DNA of 64,000 bases from Chitinophagaceae bacterium (GTDB lineage Bacteria; Bacteroidota; Bacteroidia; Chitinophagales; Chitinophagaceae), in contig JADLCD010000063.1 of assembly GCA_020847395.1 (NCBI GenBank), positions 1-64,000 of the forward strand, read 5' to 3'. The position numbers and the translations under genes were made by a program. This document shows, one piece after another, positions 23,624-32,603 of this stretch (the first letter of the stretch is position 1; each line of letters begins with the position of its first letter). Under the pieces are notes generated by a model. The model was not told the origin of the DNA, did not search any database, and was given only the letters and a program-made list of their open reading frames with translations.

Positions 23624-24796
23624 ATGAAACGTATTTGCTATATTTTTTTCCTGGGTCTTACTATTACAGTGCATGCACAAAAGCTTAGTGTACCCGGCAC
23701 TGTTATAATGCATAGCCCTGCCAGCAGCGGTTTATATATTGGTTCGCCAAGTATTTGTATACTTGAAGATGGAAGCTATCTCGCCTCTCATGATTTGTTT
23801 GGGCCTTCATCTAATGAATTTATTAAGCCGGTATCAAAAATATATCGTTCAACCAATAAAGGAAAAAGCTGGAAGCAGGTAGCGGTTATTGAAGGGCAAT
23901 TCTGGTCGAAACTATTTACGTTCAGAAGCAAGCTGTACTTTTTTGGAACAAGCAAACACCATGGCAATACCATCATAAGAACATCTGCTGATAATGGCAG
24001 CACATGGTCTGAACCGGTGGATGGCAATAACGGGTTATTGTTGCAGGGCGAATATCATTGCGCCCCTATGCCATTTGTTGAATACAATGGTAAACTCTGG
24101 CGTGCAATGGAAGATGCAATGGGAGAAATTAAAAAATGGGGAAAAAGATATGGCGCATTTATGATGAGTATGGATGCAGATAAAGACCCGATGCTGGCCT
24201 CAAGCTGGCAAAAGAGTAATGTATTACACTACGATTCAACGATGCTGAATGGCAATTTTGGAGCATGGATTGAAGGCAATGCTGTTGTAACGCCGGAAGG
24301 AAATATCGTTGATATTTTACGGGTAGATGATAAATCAACACTGGATGAAAAAGCGGCGATAGTAAAAATAAGCAGCGATGGAAAAACTGCTTCATTTGAT
24401 ACAGCAACAGGATTTACTGCATTTCCCGGTGGCAGTAAAAAATTTACCATTCGCTATGATAGTGTTTCAAAACTTTACTGGACAATTGTTAATTATATTC
24501 CCGACAGCATCAAACAAAAAAATACCGGCAGAAATCCCGCGAGTATACGCAATACACAGGCATTATTCAGTTCACCTGATTTAATTAACTGGAGTTTCCG
24601 AAAATTATTATTACAGCATCCTGATGTTATTAATCACGGCTTTCAATATGTTGACTGGCTATTTTATAAAAAAGATATTTTATTCGTAAGCAGAACGGCT
24701 TATGATGACGGAGTAGGCGGTGCGCATAATAATCATGATGCTAATTTTTTAACGTTTCACAGGATTAAGAAGTTTCGAAAGACTATTGATAAATAA
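23624..24796 (+). CDS. Exo-alpha-sialidase-like secreted protein
   Basis: 390 aa with a signal peptide ending VHAQ (about residue 18). The six-bladed sialidase-type propeller is suggested by SIYIGSPSICILEDGSYL-like start residues (YIGSPSICILEDGSYLASHD), Asp-box-like STNKGKSWK and SADNGSTWSEP, and a late SSPDLINWSF. Bacteroidota annotate such proteins as exo-alpha-sialidases, although many may act on other sugars. The catalytic arginine triad and Tyr-Glu pair cannot be assigned with certainty. It lies 140 bases after the T9SS propeller gene on the same strand, and both with the acetylesterase suggest use of acidic or host-type glycans. Confidence 0.75.
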   Translation: MKRICYIFFLGLTITVHAQKLSVPGTVIMHSPASSGLYIGSPSICILEDGSYLASHDLFGPSSNEFIKPVSKIYRSTNKGKSWKQVAVIEGQFWSKLFTFRSKLYFFGTSKHHGNTIIRTSADNGSTWSEPVDGNNGLLLQGEYHCAPMPFVEYNGKLWRAMEDAMGEIKKWGKRYGAFMMSMDADKDPMLASSWQKSNVLHYDSTMLNGNFGAWIEGNAVVTPEGNIVDILRVDDKSTLDEKAAIVKISSDGKTASFDTATGFTAFPGGSKKFTIRYDSVSKLYWTIVNYIPDSIKQKNTGRNPASIRNTQALFSSPDLINWSFRKLLLQHPDVINHGFQYVDWLFYKKDILFVSRTAYDDGVGGAHNNHDANFLTFHRIKKFRKTIDK

Positions 24797-24814
24797 CAGG
24801 AAGGCTTCGAAGTT

Positions 24815-25012
24815 TTACCAGTTCATAAAATCTTTAATCTTAGGATATGTAATCAATTTATACAGTAGCAAAACAATTCCCCAAACGCTGCATATTGTTG
24901 ACAACAAAAGCACTATGTCGGCAGATGCCCTATGCATTATTTTCATAAATGCACCAATAAAATTTAAAGAATATCCCAAGGCAAGAATAATAACAGCATG
25001 TTTTACTTTCAT
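24815..25012 (-). CDS. Small two-helix membrane protein
   Basis: 65 aa with two hydrophobic helices (about residues 5-24 and 33-52) separated by a conserved-looking MKIMHRASADI loop, ending in a lysine- and tryptophan-containing tail. Short proteins of this layout, distantly like the membrane part of GldL, are common in Bacteroidota; the function is unknown. It begins 11 bases after the end of the DUF4230 gene and so is probably its operon partner. Confidence 0.7.
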   Translation of the reverse strand: MKVKHAVIILALGYSLNFIGAFMKIMHRASADIVLLLSTICSVWGIVLLLYKLITYPKIKDFMNW

Positions 25013-25023
25013 AGCAGGTTATT

Positions 25024-25656
25024 TTAACTAACTTTTACAAACACTTTTTTAAATCCTGCCCCCCTCAAAAAATTTTCCATCAGCATAATACTTCTTTCAT
25101 CGGCCTTATTCAACACCTGCTGTTGTATAGCTCTATCTATCATTTTATTCCGCGCTTTAATTTTAACGGCGGTTATTTCCCTATCATTCCATACTCCAAC
25201 CTCGCTAAAGATTTCTATATCAGAAGGGTTAATGATAGCATCTAAAATTTCGGCTGCAGGAAGGGTAAGTGAAACTGAATCTTTTTGAATAAATACAGAC
25301 TGCGGTTGTAATTTTTTCAGATCAGTGCCTGCAATTATTTTACCCTTTGCAATTATTACAATTCTTCGCCCTGTTACCGGCAGTGTTCCAAAATCAGAAA
25401 GATCGGGCAATAATACTTCGATAGTTGATTTTTTCCTGATCTCCGATGAATCGGTTACAACTTCGTCAAAAACTGTAATAGTACACAGTTGCGCCAGCTC
25501 ATTTATTTGTTTGATAAGAATTGGCGTTTCTGCAATAACAACCGGCTTAGGTTTAAAAACATTTGCAATGGAAGAAAACCATTTATCCTTAAAAAGGATT
25601 ACCATTAAAATAACAATTGCAGCAAATACAATATACTTAATCAGAGTCTTTAGCAT
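25024..25656 (-). CDS. DUF4230 protein, second copy
   Basis: 210 aa with one N-terminal membrane helix (about residues 5-22), then a soluble domain with the DUF4230 pattern: ELAQLCTITVFDEV, RRIVIIAKGKIIAGTDLKKL, VSLTLPAAEILDAIINPSDIEIFSEVG, and the basic helix near MIDRAIQQQVLNKADERSIMLMENFLRGAGFKKVFV. The function of DUF4230 is not known. It lies two bases after a second DUF4230 gene, so the two were probably made by tandem duplication and may form a hetero-complex at the membrane facing the periplasm. Confidence 0.82.
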   Translation of the reverse strand: MLKTLIKYIVFAAIVILMVILFKDKWFSSIANVFKPKPVVIAETPILIKQINELAQLCTITVFDEVVTDSSEIRKKSTIEVLLPDLSDFGTLPVTGRRIVIIAKGKIIAGTDLKKLQPQSVFIQKDSVSLTLPAAEILDAIINPSDIEIFSEVGVWNDREITAVKIKARNKMIDRAIQQQVLNKADERSIMLMENFLRGAGFKKVFVKVS

Positions 25657-25658
25657 TG

Positions 25659-26231
25659 TTAATTGAGTTTTGCAGGGGTGGTTGTTGCTCCAAATTCTAC
25701 AGTCACCTTTTCATATCCCAGGTTGCGCAAAAAATTACTTACAAAAAGGCTTGCATTTGTTTCAGCCGTTTGCAAAACGCCCAACGAATCAACACTTGCT
25801 TCAATTTGGTTCTGCGCCTGTGCTGCCATCATATTTCTTTCCTGTGATGAAAATCCATCTCTGAAAGCACCTATTTCCTGGTAAGCAACCTGAATATTTT
25901 CAGGTTTAATATTCAGTGAAAATAAAGCAGCATGGGGAAGCATGATCGTAATTTGCTTATCATTAATATTAATACCTGAGCTGTTAATTTTTGAAAAATC
26001 GATCCCGGCTCTTAACGTTGCTTCGCAAGTCATTAAAATTTTTCTATCCCCTAATTTATACCAGGTTTGATCATCACTTGCTTTGATAATTTTGTTAACA
26101 ACATACTCTACGGTTACCAGCTGGTTCATTTCTTTCAACGCAAGAATCTGCTGCTGCCTCAGCATCTTTTCATTTGTGCAGCAAAAAAACAATAAACCAA
26201 TGATACTATAAAGTAATACCCGCTTAAGCAT
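25659..26231 (-). CDS. DUF4230 protein, first copy
   Basis: 190 aa. The N terminus (MLKRVLLYSIIGLLFFCC) looks like a lipoprotein signal with a double cysteine. The DUF4230 domain follows: LVTVEYVVNKIIKA, RKILMTCEATLRAGIDFSKI, ITIMLPHAALFSLNIKPENIQVAYQEIG, and a helix SQERNMMAAQAQNQIEASVDSLGV before the C-terminal strand (GYEKVTVEFG). It is the first gene of a three-gene unit with the second DUF4230 gene and the small membrane protein. Same fold, different membrane anchor from its partner. Confidence 0.82.
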   Translation of the reverse strand: MLKRVLLYSIIGLLFFCCTNEKMLRQQQILALKEMNQLVTVEYVVNKIIKASDDQTWYKLGDRKILMTCEATLRAGIDFSKINSSGININDKQITIMLPHAALFSLNIKPENIQVAYQEIGAFRDGFSSQERNMMAAQAQNQIEASVDSLGVLQTAETNASLFVSNFLRNLGYEKVTVEFGATTTPAKLN

Positions 26232-26523
26232 AATGCAATTTAAGTATTGTATATAAAAAGATCAGGCAAAATACAGGGATACCGCTTTTAAAGTAACATA
26301 CATTTAGTGCAAAGCAACATTCTGGCGGATGCCAATGACGGTGCGGGTCTCGTCTTTCCTATAGAACAACACGAAAGTTGAAGTAGTATGCTTATTTGTG
26401 GTATCTCTTTCAAAACTTACAGCAGATTGCTTTTGCCGAATAGAATTCCTACAGTACAAGTGTGCGACGCCTATATCGCTTAATAGTAGTACTACCGCTA
26501 AGTGCACAAAAGAAACCGCTGTA
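26232..26523. other. Intergenic region without recognised feature
   Basis: About 290 bases between the DUF4230 unit and the rhomboid gene. I see no gene, clear promoter or strong hairpin. A 67-codon minus-strand frame here has an unnatural composition and no family likeness. The DNA is less AT-rich than typical intergenic sequence in this window (for example GTGTGCGACGCCTATATCGC), so it may be a fragment of some dispersed repeat without a second copy here. Confidence 0.4.
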
Positions 26524-27369
26524 CTACCTTACCGTTTTTGAATACTCATCCAGTATTTCTTTTTCTTTTTTAGTGAGACTGTTTATACCGCGCTTGTGAA
26601 TTTTTTCAAGTATCTGGTCTACCTGTTTTTGTGTGTCTAACTTTTTTGAATTGTATTTGTCTTCGATGGTATAATATTTTGAATGTTGTTTGTAAAACAG
26701 GTTATCTATCATTAGCAAATGCGGCTTTTTAATAATCACATACAGGAATGTTAACGAGGGAATTAATATAACGAGTATAGGAAATAAATTGTAGCGTAGT
26801 ACAGAAGGATCGAGCAGTATACCGATGAGCATGCCTGTTATTGCAGAACCGAGATGCGCTTCGTGACCAACATTTGTCTTACGGGAACGGATACCGTAAA
26901 TGGAATATAATACGAATGCAAGTCCGAATATCCAGCCGGGAATACCGATGGGTATAAAAAATAATCCGATACTGAAACCCGGCGCAAGGGCTATAGCAGC
27001 AAATATCAATCCACTTATTGCACCGGATGCGCCAACGGAACTGTAATCACCATCTTTTTTATGAATGAGCAACGCGAATAAATTTCCGCATATTAAACTT
27101 CCGAAATATACCAGCAAATACGAGAATGGATTTAATATGGCGGCAAGACTTCCGCTGAATAAAAACAGCGAAAGCATATTGAAGATTAAATGCATCCAGT
27201 TTACATGCAGAAACCCTGATGTAACAATACGGTTGTATTGTTTGTACAAGGTTACTTTCTCCACTTCAAATGAGTAGCGGCTGAAAAATTCAATACTTTT
27301 AAAACCTTTGTTTGATACGATTACATTGGCTGCTATAATCAGCAGACTGATAATAATGGTATATTCCAT
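26524..27369 (-). CDS. Rhomboid intramembrane serine protease
   Basis: 281 aa from the ATG at 27369; the longer frame to 27525 begins in simple repeat sequence and is rejected. Six membrane segments are visible. The family motif HVNWMHLIFNM lies at about residues 55-65, the catalytic serine is Ser115 in GASG, and the catalytic histidine is His172 in GHEAHLGSAITG. These form the rhomboid Ser-His dyad, so the enzyme should be active and cleave membrane proteins within or near the bilayer. A soluble basic C-terminal tail (about 225-281) is predicted to be helical. Substrates are unknown. Confidence 0.9.
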   Translation of the reverse strand: MEYTIIISLLIIAANVIVSNKGFKSIEFFSRYSFEVEKVTLYKQYNRIVTSGFLHVNWMHLIFNMLSLFLFSGSLAAILNPFSYLLVYFGSLICGNLFALLIHKKDGDYSSVGASGAISGLIFAAIALAPGFSIGLFFIPIGIPGWIFGLAFVLYSIYGIRSRKTNVGHEAHLGSAITGMLIGILLDPSVLRYNLFPILVILIPSLTFLYVIIKKPHLLMIDNLFYKQHSKYYTIEDKYNSKKLDTQKQVDQILEKIHKRGINSLTKKEKEILDEYSKTVR

Positions 27370-27423
27370 ATTGCAGACGAGGGTACTCTGTTTCCACCCG
27401 AAACAAAAATAATGAATATAGTG

Positions 27424-27498
27424 TTTGGGTGAGCTGTGGGTGTGGGCTGTGGGTGTGGGCTGTGAGCAATAAGTGAAGGCTGATAGCTCATTACTCCC
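27424..27498. repeat. GAGCTGTGGG-type simple repeats
   Basis: Imperfect tandem copies of a 12-base word (GTGGGCTGTGGG) followed by GGCTGATAGCTCATTAC. The same word family (GCTGTGAGC, AGCTATGGGCTGTGAG) makes up the outer arms of the inverted repeats at 42264-42409 and 50403-50590, and also appears at 41486-41515. Confidence 0.65.
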
Positions 27499-27503
27499 TA
27501 CCT

Positions 27504-29840
27504 TCACTCTGCTTTCAGCAACCATATATCATATATTTTAGACTGGTTGCGCCAATTCAGATTTGATTCTTCTGGTTCATCAAATGAAATAGTTATTTTA
27601 CCATCGGCATTGGCGTTGAGTGGCACTATCCATTCTTTAAAGGTTTCCGGCTCTTTGTTATACAATATCGGAGAAAGCCTTTGCCCGTCTGCACGGATAA
27701 GTGCATCGCCTGATCCGCAAACACGAACGATATACCTTATATTGGGATCGAGATTGGCATATTCAATTACAGGACTGCGCTGAAAAGTCTGGAACGACAA
27801 ACGTTTCCGGCTCTTTCCATTTTCCCACCAGGCTATATCTGTAGCGTCATCAGAAATTGTTTTTACCCGCGGGCCTTTGCTAACGCTTGATATATCATCA
27901 TAATAATTTCCATTACCGGGGTTTTCCCATTTGCTTATTAACTGCAAATGTTCCACCTGTTTTTCAGCAGGCTCCTGTTTTATCTTTTCAAATTCATCAG
28001 CGAGCCACCAACGATTATTCAAAGGATAATCTATAAAATCGAGTATTGCGCCACGTTCATACCCTTTGGCTTTATATTTAGGAACACTGGTTTGCAAACC
28101 TATGGAATGATATAAATCTTCACAAAGCGTTTCAATACGTTTTCTCAAATCAACTGATATGGGTTCACTGTTGCCTTTAGTAACCAATGCTAATGACTGC
28201 TGCATTACAGCAGCAGTATTTGATGTATTTGCAGTTTGCAATATTTTATTAGCCTGCTGCTCCAGCGATTGTTCATATATTAACCTGCGGCGTATATATG
28301 TATCATAATACGCTCTTAACAAAAGCATTTGCCAGCGCCAGTTATTTTGTAAAGATGAATTTGCTGTTTCAAGATTTTTCCAGAATGAAAAACTTGCCTC
28401 AACGCCACCATTTTGTTGCAGCGGGCCATACCAGTTTTGTTCCAGCGCGGCAATCCCGGCAGCGGCAGGTTTAGCAACAGCAGGATTGAAAAAAAATTGT
28501 GTGTATTCTTCCAGTATTGTATTTACGTTCATCTGCGGATCCCAGGCACGCATGCTCCATATTACTTTATTCACATCATCATGGCAACCGTCGGAATAAG
28601 AAACAAAACCATCTGTAAACGGCGCATAGGTTTGATGAATTTTTGCGAATGCAAAAGGACGTGGATTTACCGACTCACGGCCAAGCGTAAGCGCATAAGC
28701 CTGATCCCATTTTTCAACCGGAAATTCGCAACGTATAGCATGTGTAATATCAGGATATTGCCTGTGCTTATATTTTGCAGGCAAACGAAAACGGGTTTCT
28801 GCTATGGGCGGACTACTGGGCCCTGATACCACACCTTCCAGCCAATCCGGATTTTCACGCCTGAGGTATTGGTAAAAATAATCTACCTGCTCTTCACTAA
28901 AGCCCTGTAGTGAAATCCAGACTTTTGCATTGGGGTGATATTTTACCAAACGGCTTTGTAACTCTTTTAAGAAGGGCATTACTTCTGAGGGATGATTATC
29001 GCCAGGATCGCCACCCGGAAAAAATATATGATCAAGCCGCGGACATTTTTTGTAGAATGCTTCGTGCATATCAAGTTCCGCCTTTCTTTTTTCTTTATTG
29101 CTTAGGTCGATAGTTGCCGGTGTCCACACCCAGTAATCCATATCATAAGCCTGGCAAATTTCGCTTATGCGCACATTCATTTCAGCAGCAGGTATTTTAA
29201 AATGCGGACTGGGTGAATCATCTTCATGGAAAGGAATACCTTCTACGGAATTGCTTCCGAAAATGGCAAGTTCTCTTATATATTTTTCATACTGCTTCAC
29301 ATCCCACGCATCATAAGAATTGGCAGTAGTGCGATAGCCCAACTGGTGACCTCTTATGGCATATGCAGGAGAGGACGCATAATTAACAGGCGCATCAAGC
29401 TGCACTAAACCTTTTGCCATATGCAGGTTACGCAATAACCATCCTGCACCAAATAAAACGCCGCGGGCATCTGCGCCTACAATCCATATTGTATTACCAG
29501 GCATGCTAACCACACGAAAGCCTTCTTTCTTATATTCTGCCCCGTTTTTATCAAGTATAGAAAGTATTTGACTGTTGAGTGCAGGGTCAGATGACAAAGC
29601 GATCATTATTGTTTGTGCAGATTTTACTGCACGATTATCAAAAGCTTTAAGTGTAATACCTGTGCGCTGTGCTATTTCTTCGGAAAGAACTTTAAATACC
29701 GTTTCCCGCATGGGCGAAGGAACAGAAGGAGCAATATTAACTACTGCATTTTTTAATGATACGGGCTGGGCAAAAAGGCTCGTATCTGCAACAGCAATAA
29801 TAATCAAACAAGCAACAAAACTTATTAATCTTTTAAGCAT
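27504..29840 (-). CDS. Secreted GH67N/GH20-like glycoside hydrolase
   Basis: 778 aa with a signal peptide ending SLFAQ (about residue 25). The N-terminal part (about 30-150) resembles the zincin-like domain that precedes the catalytic barrel in GH20 and GH67 enzymes (GVLFGAGWLLRNL). The barrel (about 160-480) has acidic motifs EGIPFHEDDSP, WVWTPATIDL, FFPGGDPGDNHPSE and WISLQGFSEEQ. A helical domain and a C-terminal beta-sandwich follow (RKRLSFQTFQRSPVIEY, LNWRNQSKIYDIWLLKAE). The substrate may be an acidic or amino sugar glycan; the exact family is uncertain. It is a single-gene unit. Confidence 0.72.
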   Translation of the reverse strand: MLKRLISFVACLIIIAVADTSLFAQPVSLKNAVVNIAPSVPSPMRETVFKVLSEEIAQRTGITLKAFDNRAVKSAQTIMIALSSDPALNSQILSILDKNGAEYKKEGFRVVSMPGNTIWIVGADARGVLFGAGWLLRNLHMAKGLVQLDAPVNYASSPAYAIRGHQLGYRTTANSYDAWDVKQYEKYIRELAIFGSNSVEGIPFHEDDSPSPHFKIPAAEMNVRISEICQAYDMDYWVWTPATIDLSNKEKRKAELDMHEAFYKKCPRLDHIFFPGGDPGDNHPSEVMPFLKELQSRLVKYHPNAKVWISLQGFSEEQVDYFYQYLRRENPDWLEGVVSGPSSPPIAETRFRLPAKYKHRQYPDITHAIRCEFPVEKWDQAYALTLGRESVNPRPFAFAKIHQTYAPFTDGFVSYSDGCHDDVNKVIWSMRAWDPQMNVNTILEEYTQFFFNPAVAKPAAAGIAALEQNWYGPLQQNGGVEASFSFWKNLETANSSLQNNWRWQMLLLRAYYDTYIRRRLIYEQSLEQQANKILQTANTSNTAAVMQQSLALVTKGNSEPISVDLRKRIETLCEDLYHSIGLQTSVPKYKAKGYERGAILDFIDYPLNNRWWLADEFEKIKQEPAEKQVEHLQLISKWENPGNGNYYDDISSVSKGPRVKTISDDATDIAWWENGKSRKRLSFQTFQRSPVIEYANLDPNIRYIVRVCGSGDALIRADGQRLSPILYNKEPETFKEWIVPLNANADGKITISFDEPEESNLNWRNQSKIYDIWLLKAE

Positions 29841-29940
29841 ACAATTCTTTTACAAAACCAAATGGCTGGCAATATACCAAAGGAGATATGGTATGTGCCT
29901 ACATACTTATTTGCTAAAAGAAAAATACGTTAAAGTGTAT

Positions 29941-30429
29941 TTAAGATTCGTTAATAGTGGATTCTTTAATATCGATTACATAGGTTTTGGTCCATTTATC
30001 ATGCCAGGGAAAAGAAGGAGACCCAAGAGCACTGAACGCCTCAAATGGTACAGCGCGGCTTAAGCCACGTAGAAAAGCGGTACCCGCGGCGATGGTAGAA
30101 CCATCCTGGTTAACGGCCCTGGTACGGGTAATTAACTTTCCTAACGAGCGCCCTTTTGTAACAGCCTCAACCAAACCCATAAATACGCCGTACATAACAA
30201 GACCTATGAGGCGATCAACCAATCTAAATCCGGGGCTGTTATTGCCATTATTGATCCAGTCAATGTAAGCAGGGCTAATCAATGCCAATATAATACCCAG
30301 CGCGAAAACAGCAACATAGAAAGTAATAATATCAATAATATAGTTGGCAAACCGTTTACCTGTACTTGCCTGAACAAGATGGGTTGATTCAATATCAGCA
30401 AGAAGATTGATCTGGGTATTTTCTTCCAT
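29941..30429 (-). CDS. RDD-family membrane protein
   Basis: 162 aa from the ATG at 30429. The RDD domain begins with GKRFANYIIDIITFYVAVFALG (Arg and Asp of the name pattern present) and continues with a second membrane helix (RLIGLVMYGVFMGLVEAV). The KGRSLGKLITRTRAVNQDG motif and the helix FLRGLSRAVPFEAFSAL follow, after which FPWHDKWTKTYVI closes the domain. RDD proteins are two- to three-helix membrane proteins of mostly unknown role; some act in ion transport. An in-frame ATG at 30474 is less likely. Confidence 0.88.
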   Translation of the reverse strand: MEENTQINLLADIESTHLVQASTGKRFANYIIDIITFYVAVFALGIILALISPAYIDWINNGNNSPGFRLVDRLIGLVMYGVFMGLVEAVTKGRSLGKLITRTRAVNQDGSTIAAGTAFLRGLSRAVPFEAFSALGSPSFPWHDKWTKTYVIDIKESTINES

Positions 30430-30583
30430 AGTGTGTTTATTTATAAATTTAAAGCCTTTTATTCCATTAATCATAGAAATTTTAATACATTATTAAAATA
30501 TAGAAGTTGCTGCCAACGGTTATAGACTGAAATTGAAAAACCTGCTTTCAATACTCTACCCTAACGGTTTTCCTGACTCAAAC

Positions 30584-30723
30584 CATTCCCACATTCCCAC
30601 ATTCTCACATTCCCACATTCCCACATTCTCACATTCCCACATTCCCACATTCCCACATTTTCAAATTTCCAAATTTTCAAATTTCCAAATTTCCACATTT
30701 TCAAATTTTCAAATTTTCAAATT
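30584..30723. repeat. 10-bp tandem arrays CATTCCCACA and TTTTCAAATT
   Basis: About nine copies of a 10-base unit (CATTCCCACA with C/T variants) run directly into about seven copies of a second 10-base unit (TTTCAAATTT and close variants). The second array ends inside the epimerase gene: the TGA stop codon at 30717-30719 (minus strand) lies within a repeat unit. The intervening 154 bases between the RDD gene and the array show nothing else. Confidence 0.92.
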
Positions 30724-31700
30724 AAATGATACTGTCGCCTCGGTACTTTCTTTATAATCTCAGCCAGTGCATCTTTCAACAATGGATATTTAAACTTAAA
30801 ACCGGTTTCAATAATTTTTGTTGGCACAACCCAACGGCTTTTTAATACCAGTTCTGTTTCAGTGCCTATTAATGGCGCTCCCAGTTTCAGCATCCACTCA
30901 TAAGCCGGCAACCCAAAAGCATGACCGGTTGTTTTGCGTAATGTGCGCATAAACTCTGCATTGGTTACAGGGTTAGGCGAACAGCAATTAAATATGCCTG
31001 AAAGTTGTTTATGTTCAAACAACCATTCAATCATGCGGCAGGTATCTTCCGCATGTACCCAGCTATACATTTGATTGCCGCTACCCTGTTTTCCACCCAA
31101 ACCAAATTTGAGCAAATTAAAATAAGGAATAAGCACGCCGCCGGGTCCTAAAGTGATTGCCATACGCAGCGCTACCTGGCGGGTGTGAGCTGTATCCTGT
31201 TCATACAATGCCTTTTCCCATTTTTTACAAACCTGCACAGAAAAATCGTTATGATATTCACCCGTATATTCATCCTGCCTGCGATCAATAGCATTACGGT
31301 ATATAGTAGCCGAAGAAGCGTTTATCCAAAGTTCAGGCGGCTTTTTACACAGCCTGATGGCTTTACCAATGGCGTTAACACTATCAGTACGGCTGCCAAA
31401 AATTTCCTGTTTATTTTTGGGTGTATAACGGCAGTTTACAGATTTGCCTGCGAGGTTAATGATAATATCTGCCCCGTCAAGCTCAGCCACCCAATAGCCT
31501 GTATTAATACCATCCCATTTAACGTATTGCACGTTTGTAAGATCAGCGCTATTGAGAGAATAATACTTATTACGGTTATTTAACGCATTTATCATTTGCC
31601 GGGTAAGAACAACCAGCTGATTTTCTTTTCCAAAATACCTGATCATTTCTTCACCAATAAAACCCGTACCTCCGGCAATAATTATTTTTTTGTTTTTCAT
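30717..31700 (-). CDS. TIGR01777-family NAD(P)-dependent epimerase
   Basis: 327 aa, short-chain dehydrogenase fold. The dinucleotide loop is IIIAGGTGFIGEEMI at the N terminus. INLAGKSVNCRY, INASSATIYR and the downstream ALRMAITLGPGGVLIPYF are marks of the YfcH/SulA-like epimerase group. DUF1731 at the C terminus (about 270-327) is seen as LPAYEWMLKLGAPLIGTETELVLKSRWVVPTK. The substrate is unknown; a nucleotide-sugar-like compound is assumed. It overlaps the 10-bp repeat array at its 3' end and lies 10 bases after the DCC-protein gene, so the two are probably co-transcribed. Confidence 0.9.
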   Translation of the reverse strand: MKNKKIIIAGGTGFIGEEMIRYFGKENQLVVLTRQMINALNNRNKYYSLNSADLTNVQYVKWDGINTGYWVAELDGADIIINLAGKSVNCRYTPKNKQEIFGSRTDSVNAIGKAIRLCKKPPELWINASSATIYRNAIDRRQDEYTGEYHNDFSVQVCKKWEKALYEQDTAHTRQVALRMAITLGPGGVLIPYFNLLKFGLGGKQGSGNQMYSWVHAEDTCRMIEWLFEHKQLSGIFNCCSPNPVTNAEFMRTLRKTTGHAFGLPAYEWMLKLGAPLIGTETELVLKSRWVVPTKIIETGFKFKYPLLKDALAEIIKKVPRRQYHLI

Positions 31701-31710
31701 ATTGAAATAT

Positions 31711-32535
31711 TTAACTGATGATGTAAAGTATAATTCCGGAAAAAGATGTGATATTAATAGCTGCCAGCCAGCGATTGCAGGTTATGATGCCTGCATAGTT
31801 CATACGCCGCAGGTATTCACTTATTATAAAGATGGTAAGCAGCAAAAAATACAGACAAACTATCCATAGTGCAGAAGAAAAATACGCAAGCAAAGGAATG
31901 AGCGGTAGCAAAAGCAATACGGTTTCTAGCGCAAGCATATTTACCTGTCCTAAATATTCAAATGCTTTTTTAGCAGGCAACGTAAAAGCAAGTGTATAGT
32001 TAAGCACTACTAAAATAAAATGCGCTGTTTCCACTTCATAAAAAGATTTGGTATAAACGGGTATAGCTGAAAGAATATAACGATGAATAGGATATACCAT
32101 CGCGGAGTTGAATGCCAGGGATAATACCAGAAACAGCAGCCGGTAAAATACATTGAAAGAAGGCGCACAATCAATATCTCCTTTTCCGCATTTTTTTGCC
32201 ACAATTACTTTGCGATTGTAAGATATGAGCTTATATAGTTTTCGCAGAAACCAATTAACAGGTTTTACTTTAGTTACCGCAGGCAGCCAGGGCATTTTTG
32301 CAGAGAGTATAGCCACCAGCGCATCAATGCCGTATAGTACGTTACCAGAAGCTGTATCTACATAAGGTATCTCATCTTTTGCTTTATCAAAATCTATTTT
32401 TACAAGAATATCATGATCGATTGTTGAAAAAGGTTTTCTTTCTTCTGGCTGTAGTAAACCATATTGTACAAACAGGTTGCTGTACCATGCGCAGAGCGGG
32501 CAGTTATCATCGTAAATAAGCAGCTTTTGTTTCAT
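31711..32535 (-). CDS. DCC1-like thiol-disulfide oxidoreductase with membrane domain
   Basis: 274 aa. The N-terminal 110 residues are the DCC (DUF393) domain, with the redox motif in YDDNCPLCAWYSNLF (CPLC at about residues 15-18) and a GIDALVAILSAK core. After a KCGKGDIDCAPSFN linker come about four to five hydrophobic helices (about 130-274). DCC proteins are small thioredoxin-like enzymes; the membrane fusion suggests that it works at the inner membrane. It probably forms a two-gene unit with the epimerase, a pairing seen in other Bacteroidota. Confidence 0.85.
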   Translation of the reverse strand: MKQKLLIYDDNCPLCAWYSNLFVQYGLLQPEERKPFSTIDHDILVKIDFDKAKDEIPYVDTASGNVLYGIDALVAILSAKMPWLPAVTKVKPVNWFLRKLYKLISYNRKVIVAKKCGKGDIDCAPSFNVFYRLLFLVLSLAFNSAMVYPIHRYILSAIPVYTKSFYEVETAHFILVVLNYTLAFTLPAKKAFEYLGQVNMLALETVLLLLPLIPLLAYFSSALWIVCLYFLLLTIFIISEYLRRMNYAGIITCNRWLAAINITSFSGIILYIIS

Positions 32536-32603
32536 ACTAAATTATTTAAATTTTCAGAAAAAATTGAATAATCAAAATCAAATAAAAGCCGCAATTTGCA
32601 GCC

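Noticed and set aside
26304-26507. 67-codon minus-strand frame between DUF4230 and rhomboid genes
   Set aside because: Composition is unlike neighbouring proteins, there is no start signal and no family likeness; probably chance.
30584-30723. CRISPR-like look of the regular array
   Set aside because: Units are contiguous 10-mers without unique spacers, and no cas genes are near.
30533-30757. 74-codon plus-strand frame
   Set aside because: It is simply the translation of the 10-bp tandem arrays.
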